A stretch of DNA of 64,000 nucleotides from JAJAZB01 sp964244295 (GTDB taxonomy: Bacteria; Bacteroidota; Bacteroidia; Cytophagales; Spirosomataceae). The position numbers and the translations under genes are program-made. This document shows, piece after piece, positions 42,376 through 51,482 of this stretch. The notes beneath the pieces were generated by a model. That model saw only the letters and a list, made by a program, of their open reading frames with translations, made no database searches and had not been told where the DNA came from. How positions within the stretch are numbered: the stretch's first letter is position 1; every line of letters begins with the position of its first letter. The stretch is from positions 1-64,000 of the forward strand of contig CAXTIG010000023.1 of NCBI GenBank assembly GCA_964244295.1, written 5' to 3'.

Positions 42376-45054
42376 ATGAGCGAAGTTGCCACCCAACCCG
42401 GCGCCGAGAAGGCGCGCCTGCGCACCCGCAGCGACAACAAAGGCTGGAAAAAATGGGGACCGTACCTGGCCGAACGCCAGTGGGGGACGGTCCGCGAAGA
42501 TTATTCGGCCAACGGCGACGCCTGGAACTACCTCACCCACGACATGGCCCGCAGCTACGCCTACCGCTGGGGCGAAGACGGCATCGGCGGGATTTCGGAC
42601 AACAAAGGCCACATCAATTTCGCGCTGGCCTTCTGGAACCACCAGGACGGCATTCTGAAAGAGCGCCTCTTCGGCCTCACCAACAGCGAAAGCAACCACG
42701 GCGAAGACGTGAAGGAGTTGTACTACTACCTCGACTCCACCCCCACGCATTCGTACCTGAAAATGCTGTACAAATACCCCCAGCGGGCGTATCCCTACAG
42801 TCAACTCGCCACCGAAAGCCGCCGCCGCAACCGCCTGGAGCCGGAGTACGAACTCTGGGACACGGGCCTGTTCGACGACGACCGCTACTTCGACATCTTC
42901 ATCGAGTACGCCAAGGCCGACGAGCAGGACGTGCTCATCAAAGTCACCGCCCACAACCGGGGGCCGGAAGCCGCGCCGCTGACGCTGCTGCCGAGCATTT
43001 GGTTTCGGAACACCTGGGTGTGGGGTTACGAAAACTACAACTACAAACCCATGCTCACCGGCATCGCCAGCTCGATGATTGAGGTGAACCACAAGCTGTT
43101 TGGCAAGTACAAACTCTACTGCGAAGGGGCCGATGAACTGCTTTTCTGCGAAAACGAAACCAATTTCAAACGGTTTATCGATAAGCCCAACCGCTCGCCC
43201 TACGCCAAAGACGGCATCAACGACTACATCACGCGGGGCGACGGCACGGCGGTCAATCCCAACCACATCGGCACCAAAGCGGCGGCTTGTTACGAAAAAA
43301 TAATTCCGCCCGGCGAGAGCGTCACCATCCGCCTGCGCTTCACCAACTACACCAACCACGAACCCTTCGCCGATTTCGACCCGGTTTTTGAAAAGCGAAT
43401 CGAGGAAGCCGACGAGTTTTACGACGACCTGCAAAAAGCCGTGACCGACCCCGAACTGCGGGCCATTCAGCGCCAGGCCTACGCCGGGATGCTCTGGAGC
43501 AAGCAGTTTTACTACTACAACGTCAACGAGTGGCTCAACGGCGACCCCTCGCTGCCCAAACTCGGTGGCCTCCGGCGCTACGGACGCAACGGCGGCTGGC
43601 GGCACATGTACACGGCCAACATCCTCTCGATGCCCGACACCTGGGAGTACCCCTGGTTTGCGGCCTGGGATTTGGCCTTCCACTGCGTACCGCTGGCCCG
43701 GCTCGACCCCGATTTTGCCAAGCGCCAACTGGCCGTGATTCTGCGGGAATATTACATGCACCCCAACGGGCAGCTACCCGCCTACGAGTGGAGTTTTTCG
43801 GACGTGAACCCGCCCGTTCACGCCTGGGCCACCTGGAAGGTGTACGAAATCGACAAGCAGATGAATGGCACCGGCGACGTGGGTTTTCTCGAACGGGTTT
43901 TCCACAAGCTGCTGCTCAATTTTACCTGGTGGGTCAACCTCAAAGACGAAGGCGGCAACAACATTTTCGGCGGGGGCTTCCTCGGCATGGACAACATCGG
44001 GGTGTTCGACCGCTCGGCCAAACTCCCCACCGGCGGGCGGCTCGAACAGGCCGACGGCACCGGCTGGATGGCGATGTACACGCTCAATATGCTCCGCATC
44101 GCCTGCGAAATCTCCCTTACCCGGCCCGTGTACCAGGACATGGCCTCCAAGTTTTTCGAGCACTTTCTCCACATTGCCGGGGCCATCAAATCGCTCGGCG
44201 GCGAGGAAATCAGCCTCTGGGACGAGGAAGACCAGTTTTACTACGACATGCTCCACATCCCCAACGGAGCCAGTATTCTGCTCAAAATCCGCTCGATGGT
44301 GGGCCTGATTCCGCTGGCCGCCGTGGAGGTGTTGGACCACGAACTCCTCGACCGCCTGCCCGATTTCAAGCGCCGGGTGGAGTGGGTGCTCACCAACCGC
44401 CCCGACCTGGCCTCGCTCATTTCGCGCTGGTACGAACCCGGCAAGGGCGAAACCCGCCTGTTGAGCATCCTGCGCGGGCACCGGATGAAAATGTTGCTCA
44501 AGCGGATGTTCGACGAAACCGAGTTTCTCTCGCCCCACGGCATTCGGTCGCTCTCGAAATTTCACCTCAAAAATCCTTACGAATTTTACGTCAACGGCGA
44601 GGTATTCCGCGTCGATTACACGCCCGCCGAGAGCACGGGGTCGATGTTCGGGGGCAACTCCAACTGGCGGGGGCCGGTGTGGTTTCCGGTCAATTTCCTG
44701 ATTCTCGACGCTTTGCTGAAGTTTTACAGCTACTACGGCGACGATTTTGAAATCGAATATCCGACCAATTCGGGCGAGTTGATGACCATCCGCGAGGCCG
44801 TTGTGGCCGTGTCGGAGCGGCTCATCAGCCTGTTTCGCAAAGACCCCGACGGCAAGCGGCCCTACCAGAACCAACTCGACAAACCCGACACCGACCCGCA
44901 CTTCGAGGGCCTGCACCAGTTTTTCGAGTACTTCGACGGCGACAACGGCAAGGGCCTCGGCGCCGCCCACCAAACCGGCTGGACGGGCCTGGTGGCCGAA
45001 CTCATCGAGTACGTGTACGCCTTCCGCACCGAGCGCGTGGGGGAAAAAGTGTAA
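42376..45054 (+). CDS. GH63-like glucosidase (MGH1-type glycoside hydrolase, YMR196W-like)
   Basis: 892 residues from ATG 42376 (MSEVATQPGAEKARLR); an upstream ATG would add 41 unlikely residues. No signal peptide, so cytoplasmic. The N-terminal domain has WGPYLAERQWGTVREDYSAN, the ISDNKGHINFALAFWNHQDG segment and NSESNHGEDVKELYYYLDST; the C-terminal (alpha/alpha)6 domain has LPAYEWSFSDVNPPVHAWAT, FLGMDNIGVFDRSAKLP and GNSNWRGPVWFPVNFLILD. This is the yeast YMR196W/GH63-related family. It is predicted to be an alpha-glucosidase, possibly acting on glucosylglycerate- or trehalose-like compounds, but the substrate is not read from sequence. Confidence 0.85.
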   Translation: MSEVATQPGAEKARLRTRSDNKGWKKWGPYLAERQWGTVREDYSANGDAWNYLTHDMARSYAYRWGEDGIGGISDNKGHINFALAFWNHQDGILKERLFGLTNSESNHGEDVKELYYYLDSTPTHSYLKMLYKYPQRAYPYSQLATESRRRNRLEPEYELWDTGLFDDDRYFDIFIEYAKADEQDVLIKVTAHNRGPEAAPLTLLPSIWFRNTWVWGYENYNYKPMLTGIASSMIEVNHKLFGKYKLYCEGADELLFCENETNFKRFIDKPNRSPYAKDGINDYITRGDGTAVNPNHIGTKAAACYEKIIPPGESVTIRLRFTNYTNHEPFADFDPVFEKRIEEADEFYDDLQKAVTDPELRAIQRQAYAGMLWSKQFYYYNVNEWLNGDPSLPKLGGLRRYGRNGGWRHMYTANILSMPDTWEYPWFAAWDLAFHCVPLARLDPDFAKRQLAVILREYYMHPNGQLPAYEWSFSDVNPPVHAWATWKVYEIDKQMNGTGDVGFLERVFHKLLLNFTWWVNLKDEGGNNIFGGGFLGMDNIGVFDRSAKLPTGGRLEQADGTGWMAMYTLNMLRIACEISLTRPVYQDMASKFFEHFLHIAGAIKSLGGEEISLWDEEDQFYYDMLHIPNGASILLKIRSMVGLIPLAAVEVLDHELLDRLPDFKRRVEWVLTNRPDLASLISRWYEPGKGETRLLSILRGHRMKMLLKRMFDETEFLSPHGIRSLSKFHLKNPYEFYVNGEVFRVDYTPAESTGSMFGGNSNWRGPVWFPVNFLILDALLKFYSYYGDDFEIEYPTNSGELMTIREAVVAVSERLISLFRKDPDGKRPYQNQLDKPDTDPHFEGLHQFFEYFDGDNGKGLGAAHQTGWTGLVAELIEYVYAFRTERVGEKV

Positions 45055-45086
45055 CTTGCTTTGGTAAAACGCAAACCAACAAGGCG

Positions 45087-45311
45087 ATGGAACTGACCGT
45101 ACACGTCGAACTGGAGGAAGTGCTGAAAGCGATTCAGCACTTGCCGGATGAAGAGTTAGCCAAAGTAAAAACAGCCATCGAGCAAATTCAGCAGCGTACC
45201 GAAGTACCCGACCCAACCGGTCAGCGGCAGTTCGGTACGATGAAGGGACTGGTAAAGTACATGGCTCCTGACTTTGACGATGAAATGGAGGATTTTAAAG
45301 AGTATCATTGA
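45087..45311 (+). CDS. Putative antitoxin (VapB-like) of a PIN toxin pair
   Basis: 74 residues, MELTVHVELEEVLKAIQHLP then EELAKVKTAIEQIQ, an acidic helical start and an unstructured tail ending in an Asp/Glu-rich segment (APDFDDEMEDFKEYH), typical of a toxin-neutralising C terminus. The family is uncertain. The stop TGA shares its last base with the ATG of the PIN gene, the expected coupling. The call depends mainly on this partner. Confidence 0.75.
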   Translation: MELTVHVELEEVLKAIQHLPDEELAKVKTAIEQIQQRTEVPDPTGQRQFGTMKGLVKYMAPDFDDEMEDFKEYH

Positions 45312-45697
45312 TGCCGCGCTACCTGCTCGATACGCACGCCATCATCTGGCTGCTCGAAGACGAATCGCAACTGCCAGCAGCGACCCTCCAACTGCTAAAA
45401 TCGAAGGCGAACCCGCTGTTAGTAAGCATCGTCAGTTTTTGGGAAATGGCCATCAAAGTCAGCACGGGCAAACTTGACTCGGCGCAACCCATCGAGGCGA
45501 TGGAAGCTGAATTGAGGGGGCAAGGGGTGGATATTTTACCCGTATCCATGCTTCACCTCCTCCCCCTCCAAACCCTCCCTTTCCACCACCGCGACCCTTT
45601 CGACCGGCTGCTGATTACCCAGGCCATGACCGAAAACCTGACGCTCCTCAGCCGCGACCCCAAGTTTGCGCCCTATCCGGTGACTGTGCTTTGGTAA
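45311..45697 (+). CDS. PIN-domain toxin (VapC-like)
   Basis: 128 residues. The first strand RYLLDTHAIIWLL has the catalytic Asp7; then FWEMAIKVSTGKL supplies a conserved Glu, FHHRDPFDRLLITQAM the Asp pair, and LLSRDPKFAPYPV the last Asp. This is the PIN ribonuclease fold of type II toxin-antitoxin systems of the DTHxxxW subtype. The next pair, 45709/45896, follows within 12 bases, so two defence-like modules are adjacent between the GH63-like gene and SusC. Confidence 0.9.
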   Translation: MPRYLLDTHAIIWLLEDESQLPAATLQLLKSKANPLLVSIVSFWEMAIKVSTGKLDSAQPIEAMEAELRGQGVDILPVSMLHLLPLQTLPFHHRDPFDRLLITQAMTENLTLLSRDPKFAPYPVTVLW

Positions 45698-45708
45698 CTT
45701 GAAAAAAC

Positions 45709-45906
45709 ATGGAACGACCCCGCATCAAATTCTACAACGACCCCGGCGGCCCCCAGCGCGACCAGCAGGAGGCGTTTTTGAAACTGACACCTAACGAGCG
45801 CCTCAACGTGCTCTTCAAACTCAGGCGGCGTTCGCGCTGGTTGACGTTGAAACCGGTGGAATATCCCACGCGGGGCATTGAAATCCGGCGTTCCCATGTC
45901 GATTGA
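45709..45906 (+). CDS. Small hypothetical protein, partner of the nucleotidyltransferase gene
   Basis: 65 residues: MERPRIKFYNDPGGPQRDQQ, then EAFLKLTPNERLNVLFKLRR and a basic tail. It is helical and Arg/Lys-rich. It overlaps the next gene by 11 bases, consistent with a two-gene unit. The family is unknown; small basic proteins beside MNT-type nucleotidyltransferases can be antitoxins or regulators. Confidence 0.65.
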   Translation: MERPRIKFYNDPGGPQRDQQEAFLKLTPNERLNVLFKLRRRSRWLTLKPVEYPTRGIEIRRSHVD

Positions 45907-46399
45907 ACTCGACGACGCGGACGTACGCAACCTGCTCCGCTTGTTACAAAAACACGGCGTGAGGTACCTGCTCATCGGCGGGGCGGCGGTCGCTTTTTTT
46001 GGCGTGGAACGCAGTACCCAGGATTTGGACTTCTGGCTGGCTCCGACCAGCGAAAACAAAGCCGCCTTTCTGAATCTCCTACGAGAACTCGGTTACACTC
46101 CCGACGAATTAGCCCCGTTTCTGGAAACGGATTTTACCCAACCGACTACGTTTCGGGTGTACCTCGGACTAGGCCCGGCGGATTTTTTGACCTACGTTCA
46201 CCGCCAACTCGATTATTTTGACGCCGAAGCCCAGCGGGTAGAACACGATACCGGTGGGGGGATTCTGCTCTGTGTGGTACCCCTGTCTTACCTGCGCGAG
46301 ATTAAAATCCGCGCCCACCGGGACAAAGACTTGTACGACGTTTCCCGCTTGGATGAACTATTCGGAAAACTCCCCCCTCCCGCGCCGAGCGAAATCTGA
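45896..46399 (+). CDS. MNT-fold nucleotidyltransferase (AbiEii/DUF6036-like)
   Basis: 167 residues from ATG 45896. GGAAVAFFGVERSTQDLDFWL contains the hG[GS]...D-x-D nucleotidyltransferase signature (Gly-Gly, then Asp-Leu-Asp). The rest is a mixed alpha/beta tail (YLRELKIRAHR-like segment with DLYDVSRLDELF). Proteins of this type act as toxins, aminoglycoside-type transferases or tRNA-modifying enzymes. With the small upstream partner this looks like a toxin-antitoxin module, but the activity is inferred only from the fold. Confidence 0.75.
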   Translation: MSIELDDADVRNLLRLLQKHGVRYLLIGGAAVAFFGVERSTQDLDFWLAPTSENKAAFLNLLRELGYTPDELAPFLETDFTQPTTFRVYLGLGPADFLTYVHRQLDYFDAEAQRVEHDTGGGILLCVVPLSYLREIKIRAHRDKDLYDVSRLDELFGKLPPPAPSEI

Positions 46400-46749
46400 A
46401 CGCTCAGCGACGACCCCGTCCCTTTGAAACGTGCCCCCGCTCCGCCAGCAAGGGCACGTTGCCGTTATGGTCCTCCGGTTTTTCCGAATCCAGGTAGCCC
46501 GCTGCCCCCCGTTGCAGGGTTTCCCAAATCCTATTCTGCGATTGATATAATTATCAAAATAATAAACTGTATTTATCGAGAAACCTAAAATAGTCTGTTG
46601 CCTTTCCGCAATCGGGCGCTTAGTATTGCATACGACCCGGTGACAAGGTACTGGCCCGGCCCGTCACTCGGTCGGATTGCCTGCCCCAAAAACCCGCCTC
46701 CGGCGGTTCCCTCAAAACGCTTCCTGTTTCACCTAACGCTTTCTTTCCC
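46400..46749. other. 350-bp non-coding gap upstream of susC
   Basis: Holds a 9-bp hairpin (AACGTGCCC/GGGCACGTT, 46428-46460) just after the nucleotidyltransferase gene, and an AT-rich stretch around 46536-46600 containing TTGATA-TAAT-TATCAA (46542-46557). The AT-rich part is the likely promoter region of susC, but no clean TTTG/TAnnTTTG pair was found. No gene is seen. Confidence 0.6.
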
Positions 46750-49700
46750 ATGAAAAGAACGGTACCCCTTTTGCTATGCCTTTGCCTGGGGGCCGGGTGC
46801 TTGTGGCACCCCGCGTACGCCCAGGACCGGACCGTGACCGGAAAAATCACGAGTGCCGGCGATGGCCAACCGCTGCCGGGAGTCAACGTGCTCGTGAAAG
46901 GCACGCTGGTCGGCGGCTTCTCCGACGCCGAGGGGCGCTACGCCGTGCGGGTGTCCGCCGGGGCCTCGGCGCTGGTGTTTTCGTACGTGGGCTACACCCA
47001 GCAGGAACTCGCGCTCGGAACGGGCGCAACGGTGCTCAACGTACAACTGGCCGAAGACGCCCGCAACCTCGACGAGGTGATCGTATCGGGCCTAGCCACG
47101 AGCGTAAAGCGCAGCAACGCGGCCAACTCCGTGTCGCGAATCACCGCCGAACAACTCACCGGCTCGACCCGACCCGTGACACTCGACGCGGCGTTGAGCG
47201 GGAAGGTAGTCGGGGCCAACATCACCCAAAACAGCGGCGCACCGGGCGGTGGGATTTCGGTAAAACTGCGCGGGGTTTCGTCCATCAACGGCTCGTCCGA
47301 ACCGCTGTACGTCATTGACGGGGTATTCGTCAACAATTCCCAGTTTGCCACCGGCGCGGGAGCCGGGGCCTTCAGCGGAGCCGGAGCCAACCAGGACCAG
47401 GCCCCCAACCGGATCTCGGACGTCAATCCCGCCGACATCGAGTCCATCGAAATTCTGAAAGGCCCCAGCGCCGCCGCCATTTACGGCACCCGCGCCAACG
47501 CTGGGGTCATCATCATCACCACCAAACGAGGCAAAGAAGGCCGCACGAAAGTGAGCTTCGGGCAGGACGTGGGCGTTTCCTCGGCCATTCGCCTGCTGGG
47601 GTACTCCGATTGGAGCCTCGACCCCATCGGGCCGCAAGGGCAGACCAAATTCGATTACATTTTCGGCAACGGAAACACGGGCAGCGGCAGCGCTGCTGAA
47701 ATCGCGATTTGGCAAAAAGCCACCGCCGAGGGGAAAGTTTACGACTACGAAAAACTGATTTACGGCAACACGGGCGTCATCAGCAACTCGCGACTGAGCA
47801 TTTCGGGCGGCAACGAAAAAACCAAATTTTACGTGTCGGCGGGGCTGAACGACGAAACGGGGATTCAGAACCGCACGGGTTTTCAACGAAAATCCATCCG
47901 GGTGAGCATCGACCACCGGCTGGCCAAATTCATCGACTTTTCGATGGGTTCCAACTACCTGCTCACGGGTGCCCAGCGTAGTTTTAGCGGCAACGACAAC
48001 CGGGGGGTGTCCATCGGCTACACGCTGGCCTACACGCCCAACTACGCCCAACTGCTCCCTGTGAATGGCGTGTACCCCGACTCGCGCTACACCGGCGACA
48101 GCCCGCTGGCCATCGCCGACCGAGCCGTGAACGACGAGGCCACCAACCGCTTCATCCAGTCGTTTACGAGCAACGTGTATTTTATCCAGAAACCCACCAG
48201 CACCCTGAAACTGGCCCTGGCCGGGGGCGTGGATTACGTGAACACCGAGGCCGAGATTTACTTTCCCGAAGACCTGCAATCGCAGCGGCAGCGGCCCGCG
48301 CCGGGGGCCTCGCGGTTTTCCAAATCGCGAAGTTTCAACGTCAACCTGCAAGCTTTTTTAATTTACACCTGGAAACTCGGGAGCAAAATCGACCTAACCT
48401 CGCAGGTGGGCGCAGTGCGGCTTTCGACCAACAACGACCTGAGCTGGATCCAGGGCGAGGGCCTGCTGCCCAAGCAGCGCAACCCCAACACGGGCAGCAT
48501 CCGGACGGCCAACGTAACCTTCCAATCCTGGCAGGATGTGGGTGTGGTGGCCCAGCAGGAAGCCAATTTTCAAGACAAAATCATCGGGACACTCGGCGTT
48601 CGTTTCGACAAATCGAGCCTCAACGGCGACAACACGAAGTGGTACGGTTTCCCACGGGCCTCGCTGGCGGTCAACGTGGCCAAGTTCGATTTCTGGAGCC
48701 TACCCGCTGTCAACCAGGTTAAGCTTCGGGCGGCCTTCGGGCGCACGGGCGGCGTGCCCGCCTTTGGCAACACGTTTACTTCGCTCGTGACGACCATCAT
48801 CGACGGGCGGCTGGGTGCCCTCACGCCCACTTCCGTAGGCAACGCGGCCATCGATCCCGAAACCGCCCAGGAAATCGAAGGAGGACTGGACCTGGGTTTT
48901 TTCAAAAACCGGATCACGCTCGAAGCCACCTACTACGACAAAACGGTGTTCAACCTGCTCAATCCCTACATCATTTCGAGCGGTACGGGCGTGACGCAGT
49001 TTAACGCCTACCCCGTGGGCGATTTGCAAAACCGGGGCGTGGAACTGGCCCTGGGCGTAACGCCAATTGAAACGGCAGACCTGTCCTGGACCTCGCAGGT
49101 GCAGTTTTGGGCCAACCGGAGCAAAATCACCCGGCTCGAAATTCCGAACACGACGGTAGGGGGGGGCTTCAGTATTTACGGGCGCAACCAGCTTCGGCTC
49201 GGCGAATCACCCACGCGCTGGTACGGCTCGCCCAACCTGCCCGACGCCGACGGCGTGGCCCAGGCTACCCGCTACGAAGACGCCCAGCCGCGCTACCAGC
49301 TTTCGTGGTCGAACCAGGTGAAGTTTTTCAAAAACTTCGACTTTTCGTTCCTGTTCCACACCAGCCAGGGCAACTACAACTCCAACCTGACCATCAAGCA
49401 GAAAGACACCGGCGGCACCACCAAAGACTGGAGCGAGGTGGACAACCTTTACGAAAACGTAGGCCAGCCCAACGGTCGCGCCCGGCTCCCGACCAACCCC
49501 AACGTCACGGCGCGGGAGTTTATCCAGGACGCCAGCTACGTGCGCCTCCGCGAGGTATCGCTGTACTACACCCTGCCGCAAACGGTGCTGAAATCGTGGA
49601 CTAAAAACGTGATTTCCAACGTGCGGGTGGGGGTTTCGGCCAACAACCTGCTCACGTTTACGAAGTACGAGGGCTACGACCCGGAGGTGTCCAACTTCGG

Positions 49701-49785
49701 CAACCAGTCGGTCGGGGCGAGCGTCGACAACGCGGCGTTTCCCAACAGCAAACGCCTGTTTTTCCACCTGGCGGTTGATTTCTAA
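46750..49785 (+). CDS. SusC/RagA family TonB-linked outer-membrane protein
   Basis: 1011 residues with signal peptide (LLLCLCLGAGCLWHPAYAQ), a CarboxypepD-reg-like domain (VTGKITSAGDGQPLPGVNVL then VKGTLVGGFSDAEGRYAVRV), the plug (LYVIDGVFVNNSQ; IESIEILKGPSAAAIYGTRA; GVIIITTKRG) and a long beta-barrel ending in an aromatic residue (FFHLAVDF). It imports ligands bound by SusD, powered by TonB. It is short for the family (no STN or sigma/anti-sigma partner next to it). The substrate is unknown. Confidence 0.95.
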   Translation: MKRTVPLLLCLCLGAGCLWHPAYAQDRTVTGKITSAGDGQPLPGVNVLVKGTLVGGFSDAEGRYAVRVSAGASALVFSYVGYTQQELALGTGATVLNVQLAEDARNLDEVIVSGLATSVKRSNAANSVSRITAEQLTGSTRPVTLDAALSGKVVGANITQNSGAPGGGISVKLRGVSSINGSSEPLYVIDGVFVNNSQFATGAGAGAFSGAGANQDQAPNRISDVNPADIESIEILKGPSAAAIYGTRANAGVIIITTKRGKEGRTKVSFGQDVGVSSAIRLLGYSDWSLDPIGPQGQTKFDYIFGNGNTGSGSAAEIAIWQKATAEGKVYDYEKLIYGNTGVISNSRLSISGGNEKTKFYVSAGLNDETGIQNRTGFQRKSIRVSIDHRLAKFIDFSMGSNYLLTGAQRSFSGNDNRGVSIGYTLAYTPNYAQLLPVNGVYPDSRYTGDSPLAIADRAVNDEATNRFIQSFTSNVYFIQKPTSTLKLALAGGVDYVNTEAEIYFPEDLQSQRQRPAPGASRFSKSRSFNVNLQAFLIYTWKLGSKIDLTSQVGAVRLSTNNDLSWIQGEGLLPKQRNPNTGSIRTANVTFQSWQDVGVVAQQEANFQDKIIGTLGVRFDKSSLNGDNTKWYGFPRASLAVNVAKFDFWSLPAVNQVKLRAAFGRTGGVPAFGNTFTSLVTTIIDGRLGALTPTSVGNAAIDPETAQEIEGGLDLGFFKNRITLEATYYDKTVFNLLNPYIISSGTGVTQFNAYPVGDLQNRGVELALGVTPIETADLSWTSQVQFWANRSKITRLEIPNTTVGGGFSIYGRNQLRLGESPTRWYGSPNLPDADGVAQATRYEDAQPRYQLSWSNQVKFFKNFDFSFLFHTSQGNYNSNLTIKQKDTGGTTKDWSEVDNLYENVGQPNGRARLPTNPNVTAREFIQDASYVRLREVSLYYTLPQTVLKSWTKNVISNVRVGVSANNLLTFTKYEGYDPEVSNFGNQSVGASVDNAAFPNSKRLFFHLAVDF

Positions 49786-49803
49786 ACTAGTTCTTTATTG
49801 AAA

Positions 49804-49900
49804 GTGGGGCGGTCACCCTGAGCGAAGTCGAAGGGCGTGCGCGGGCCGACGCGGTGACCAGCCGCACGCCCTTCGACTTCGCTCAGGGTGACCGCCCCAC
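49804..49900. repeat. Perfect 38-bp palindrome between susC and susD
   Basis: Arms 49804-49841 and 49863-49900 are exact complements, loop 21 bases, with GTCACCCTGAGCGAAGTCGA as the outer arm. It fills the gap between two genes normally in one operon. Confidence 0.95.
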
Positions 49901-49919
49901 ACTAAAAGTTTTCATTTCC

Positions 49920-51308
49920 ATGAAACGACACCTGCTTTATTCCCTGCTTTTCCTGGCCTGCCTCGGGTTGCCGACGGGCTGCGGGTTTTTCAAGGTCGAC
50001 GACACCATCGACCCCAACAACCCGACGGTGGAATCCGTCCTGACCAACGCCTCGCGCATTCAGCTCAACCAGTTGGGCGTGGGGGTGCAGTCGGCCCTGC
50101 GCAACGGGTATTCCAACTACTACCTCGTGGCGGGGTCCATCGGGCGGGAGTTGTACAACCTGGCCTCGACCGAACTCACCTGGACCACCGAACTGCTCGG
50201 CTCGACCAACGGCGGCTTCAGCGCCACCACGCTCTTCAACGGCTACTACGCCGAGTTTGCCCAGACCCGCCGGCGGGCGGAGGTGTTTATCCAGTCGGCG
50301 GAGCAATCAGCCACCGGCGGCCCCGACGCGCTCACCGACGCCCAGAAAGGCGGCATTCGCGGATTCAGCAACACCGTGAAAGGCCTCGTGATGCTCAACC
50401 TGCTCAACATGCAGTACAAAAACGGCATCCGCATCGCCTTCACCGACCTGGTGTCGCCCGGCGATATGCTCAAGCCGGGGCCGTTCGTGACCTACGAGCA
50501 AAGCCTGGCCGAAATCCGGCGCCTGCTCGACGAAGGCGCGGCTCAACTCGCGGCGGCGGGCACTGAGTTTGCCTTTCCGATGACGAGCGGCTACGCCGGG
50601 TTCAACACGCCCGCCACGTTCCGGCGGTTTAACCGGGGCCTGACCGCCCGCGTGGCCATGTATCAGAAAGACTGGCCGGGGATGCTCGCCACGCTGAGCG
50701 AGTCGGCCCTGAGTCTGACCGGGCCGCTCACGACGGGGCCGGTATTTACCTACTCCATCACGGCGGGCGATTTGACCAATCCGTTTTACCAACTGCCCAA
50801 CACGACCAACTCGCCGGTTGTGGCGCAGGCTTCGTTGCTGACCGATGCCGAGGCGGGCGACACCCGCGTGACCCGTAAACTCGTGAAACGCACCACACCC
50901 CGCACGCTCAACGGCCTCATCGGCACCCACGACGCGGCGCTGTACGCCTCCAACGTGGCCCCGGTGTCGATTCTGCGCAACGAAGAACTGGTGCTGATGC
51001 AGGCCGAGGCGCTCATCCAGACCAACCGGTTGCCCGAAGCCGTGGCTGCCCTCAACGTGGTGCGGGCGGGGGCGGGCCTGCCCCCGCTGGCCACGGCCAA
51101 ACCCGCCATCGTGGGCAACCAAGCGGCGCTGATTGACGAATTGCTCAACCAGCGCCGCTACTCGCTTTGGTACGAAGGCCACCGCTGGTTTGACATCCGA
51201 CGCTACGGACGGCTCGACAAACTGCCCAACGACCAGCCCAACCACAAGGTGTACGAGCAACTCATCCGTCCCTTCGCCGAAGTGCAGTGGGATGCGAAAA
51301 ACCAGTAG
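49920..51308 (+). CDS. SusD/RagB family nutrient-binding lipoprotein
   Basis: 462 residues from ATG 49920 (MKRHLLYSLLFLACLGLPTG then CGFF, a lipobox ending in Cys). The TPR-like SusD fold shows LNQLGVGVQSALRNGYSNYY, the FNGYYAEFAQTRRRAEVFIQ helix, RFNRGLTARVAMYQKDWPGM, then the C-terminal INxxRYSLWYEGHRWFDIRRYG signature of SusD/RagB. It is surface-exposed and captures substrate for the SusC partner upstream. Normally the pair is co-transcribed; here a 38-bp palindrome lies between. Confidence 0.93.
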   Translation: MKRHLLYSLLFLACLGLPTGCGFFKVDDTIDPNNPTVESVLTNASRIQLNQLGVGVQSALRNGYSNYYLVAGSIGRELYNLASTELTWTTELLGSTNGGFSATTLFNGYYAEFAQTRRRAEVFIQSAEQSATGGPDALTDAQKGGIRGFSNTVKGLVMLNLLNMQYKNGIRIAFTDLVSPGDMLKPGPFVTYEQSLAEIRRLLDEGAAQLAAAGTEFAFPMTSGYAGFNTPATFRRFNRGLTARVAMYQKDWPGMLATLSESALSLTGPLTTGPVFTYSITAGDLTNPFYQLPNTTNSPVVAQASLLTDAEAGDTRVTRKLVKRTTPRTLNGLIGTHDAALYASNVAPVSILRNEELVLMQAEALIQTNRLPEAVAALNVVRAGAGLPPLATAKPAIVGNQAALIDELLNQRRYSLWYEGHRWFDIRRYGRLDKLPNDQPNHKVYEQLIRPFAEVQWDAKNQ

Positions 51309-51332
51309 GTTTGGAGGTTGTCAGAATGAGGT

Positions 51333-51437
51333 TGTCACGCGGAGCGGACGCCGCGCGGTCGAAGCGCGGTTGGAAATGGGAGATCTTCTGCGAAGTCCAA
51401 CCGCGCTTCGACCGCGCGGCGTCCGCTCCGCGTGACA
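51333..51437. repeat. Perfect 42-bp palindrome between susD and the esterase
   Basis: Arms 51333-51374 and 51396-51437 are exact complements, loop 21 bases. Ends TGTCACGCGGAGCGGACG. The arms are GC-rich and no other copy was noticed, although the TGTCA terminus recalls the TGTCATCC family. Confidence 0.95.
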
Positions 51438-51482
51438 GTGCTCCACTTTTTATTTTTACCGTACCTAGCCTATTTCATTGCC

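Noticed and set aside
42229..43761. 510-codon open frame on the minus strand opposite the GH63-like gene
   Set aside because: It is antisense to a well-supported gene in GC-rich DNA, with Val/Gly/Ala-rich unstructured translation and no motifs, so a shadow frame.
43774..45216. 480-codon minus-strand open frame
   Set aside because: Same reasoning: antisense to the GH63-like and antitoxin genes, no domain or signal.
46428..46460. Rho-independent terminator after the nucleotidyltransferase gene
   Set aside because: The 9-bp stem has a 15-base loop and no T-run; recorded only as part of the gap.
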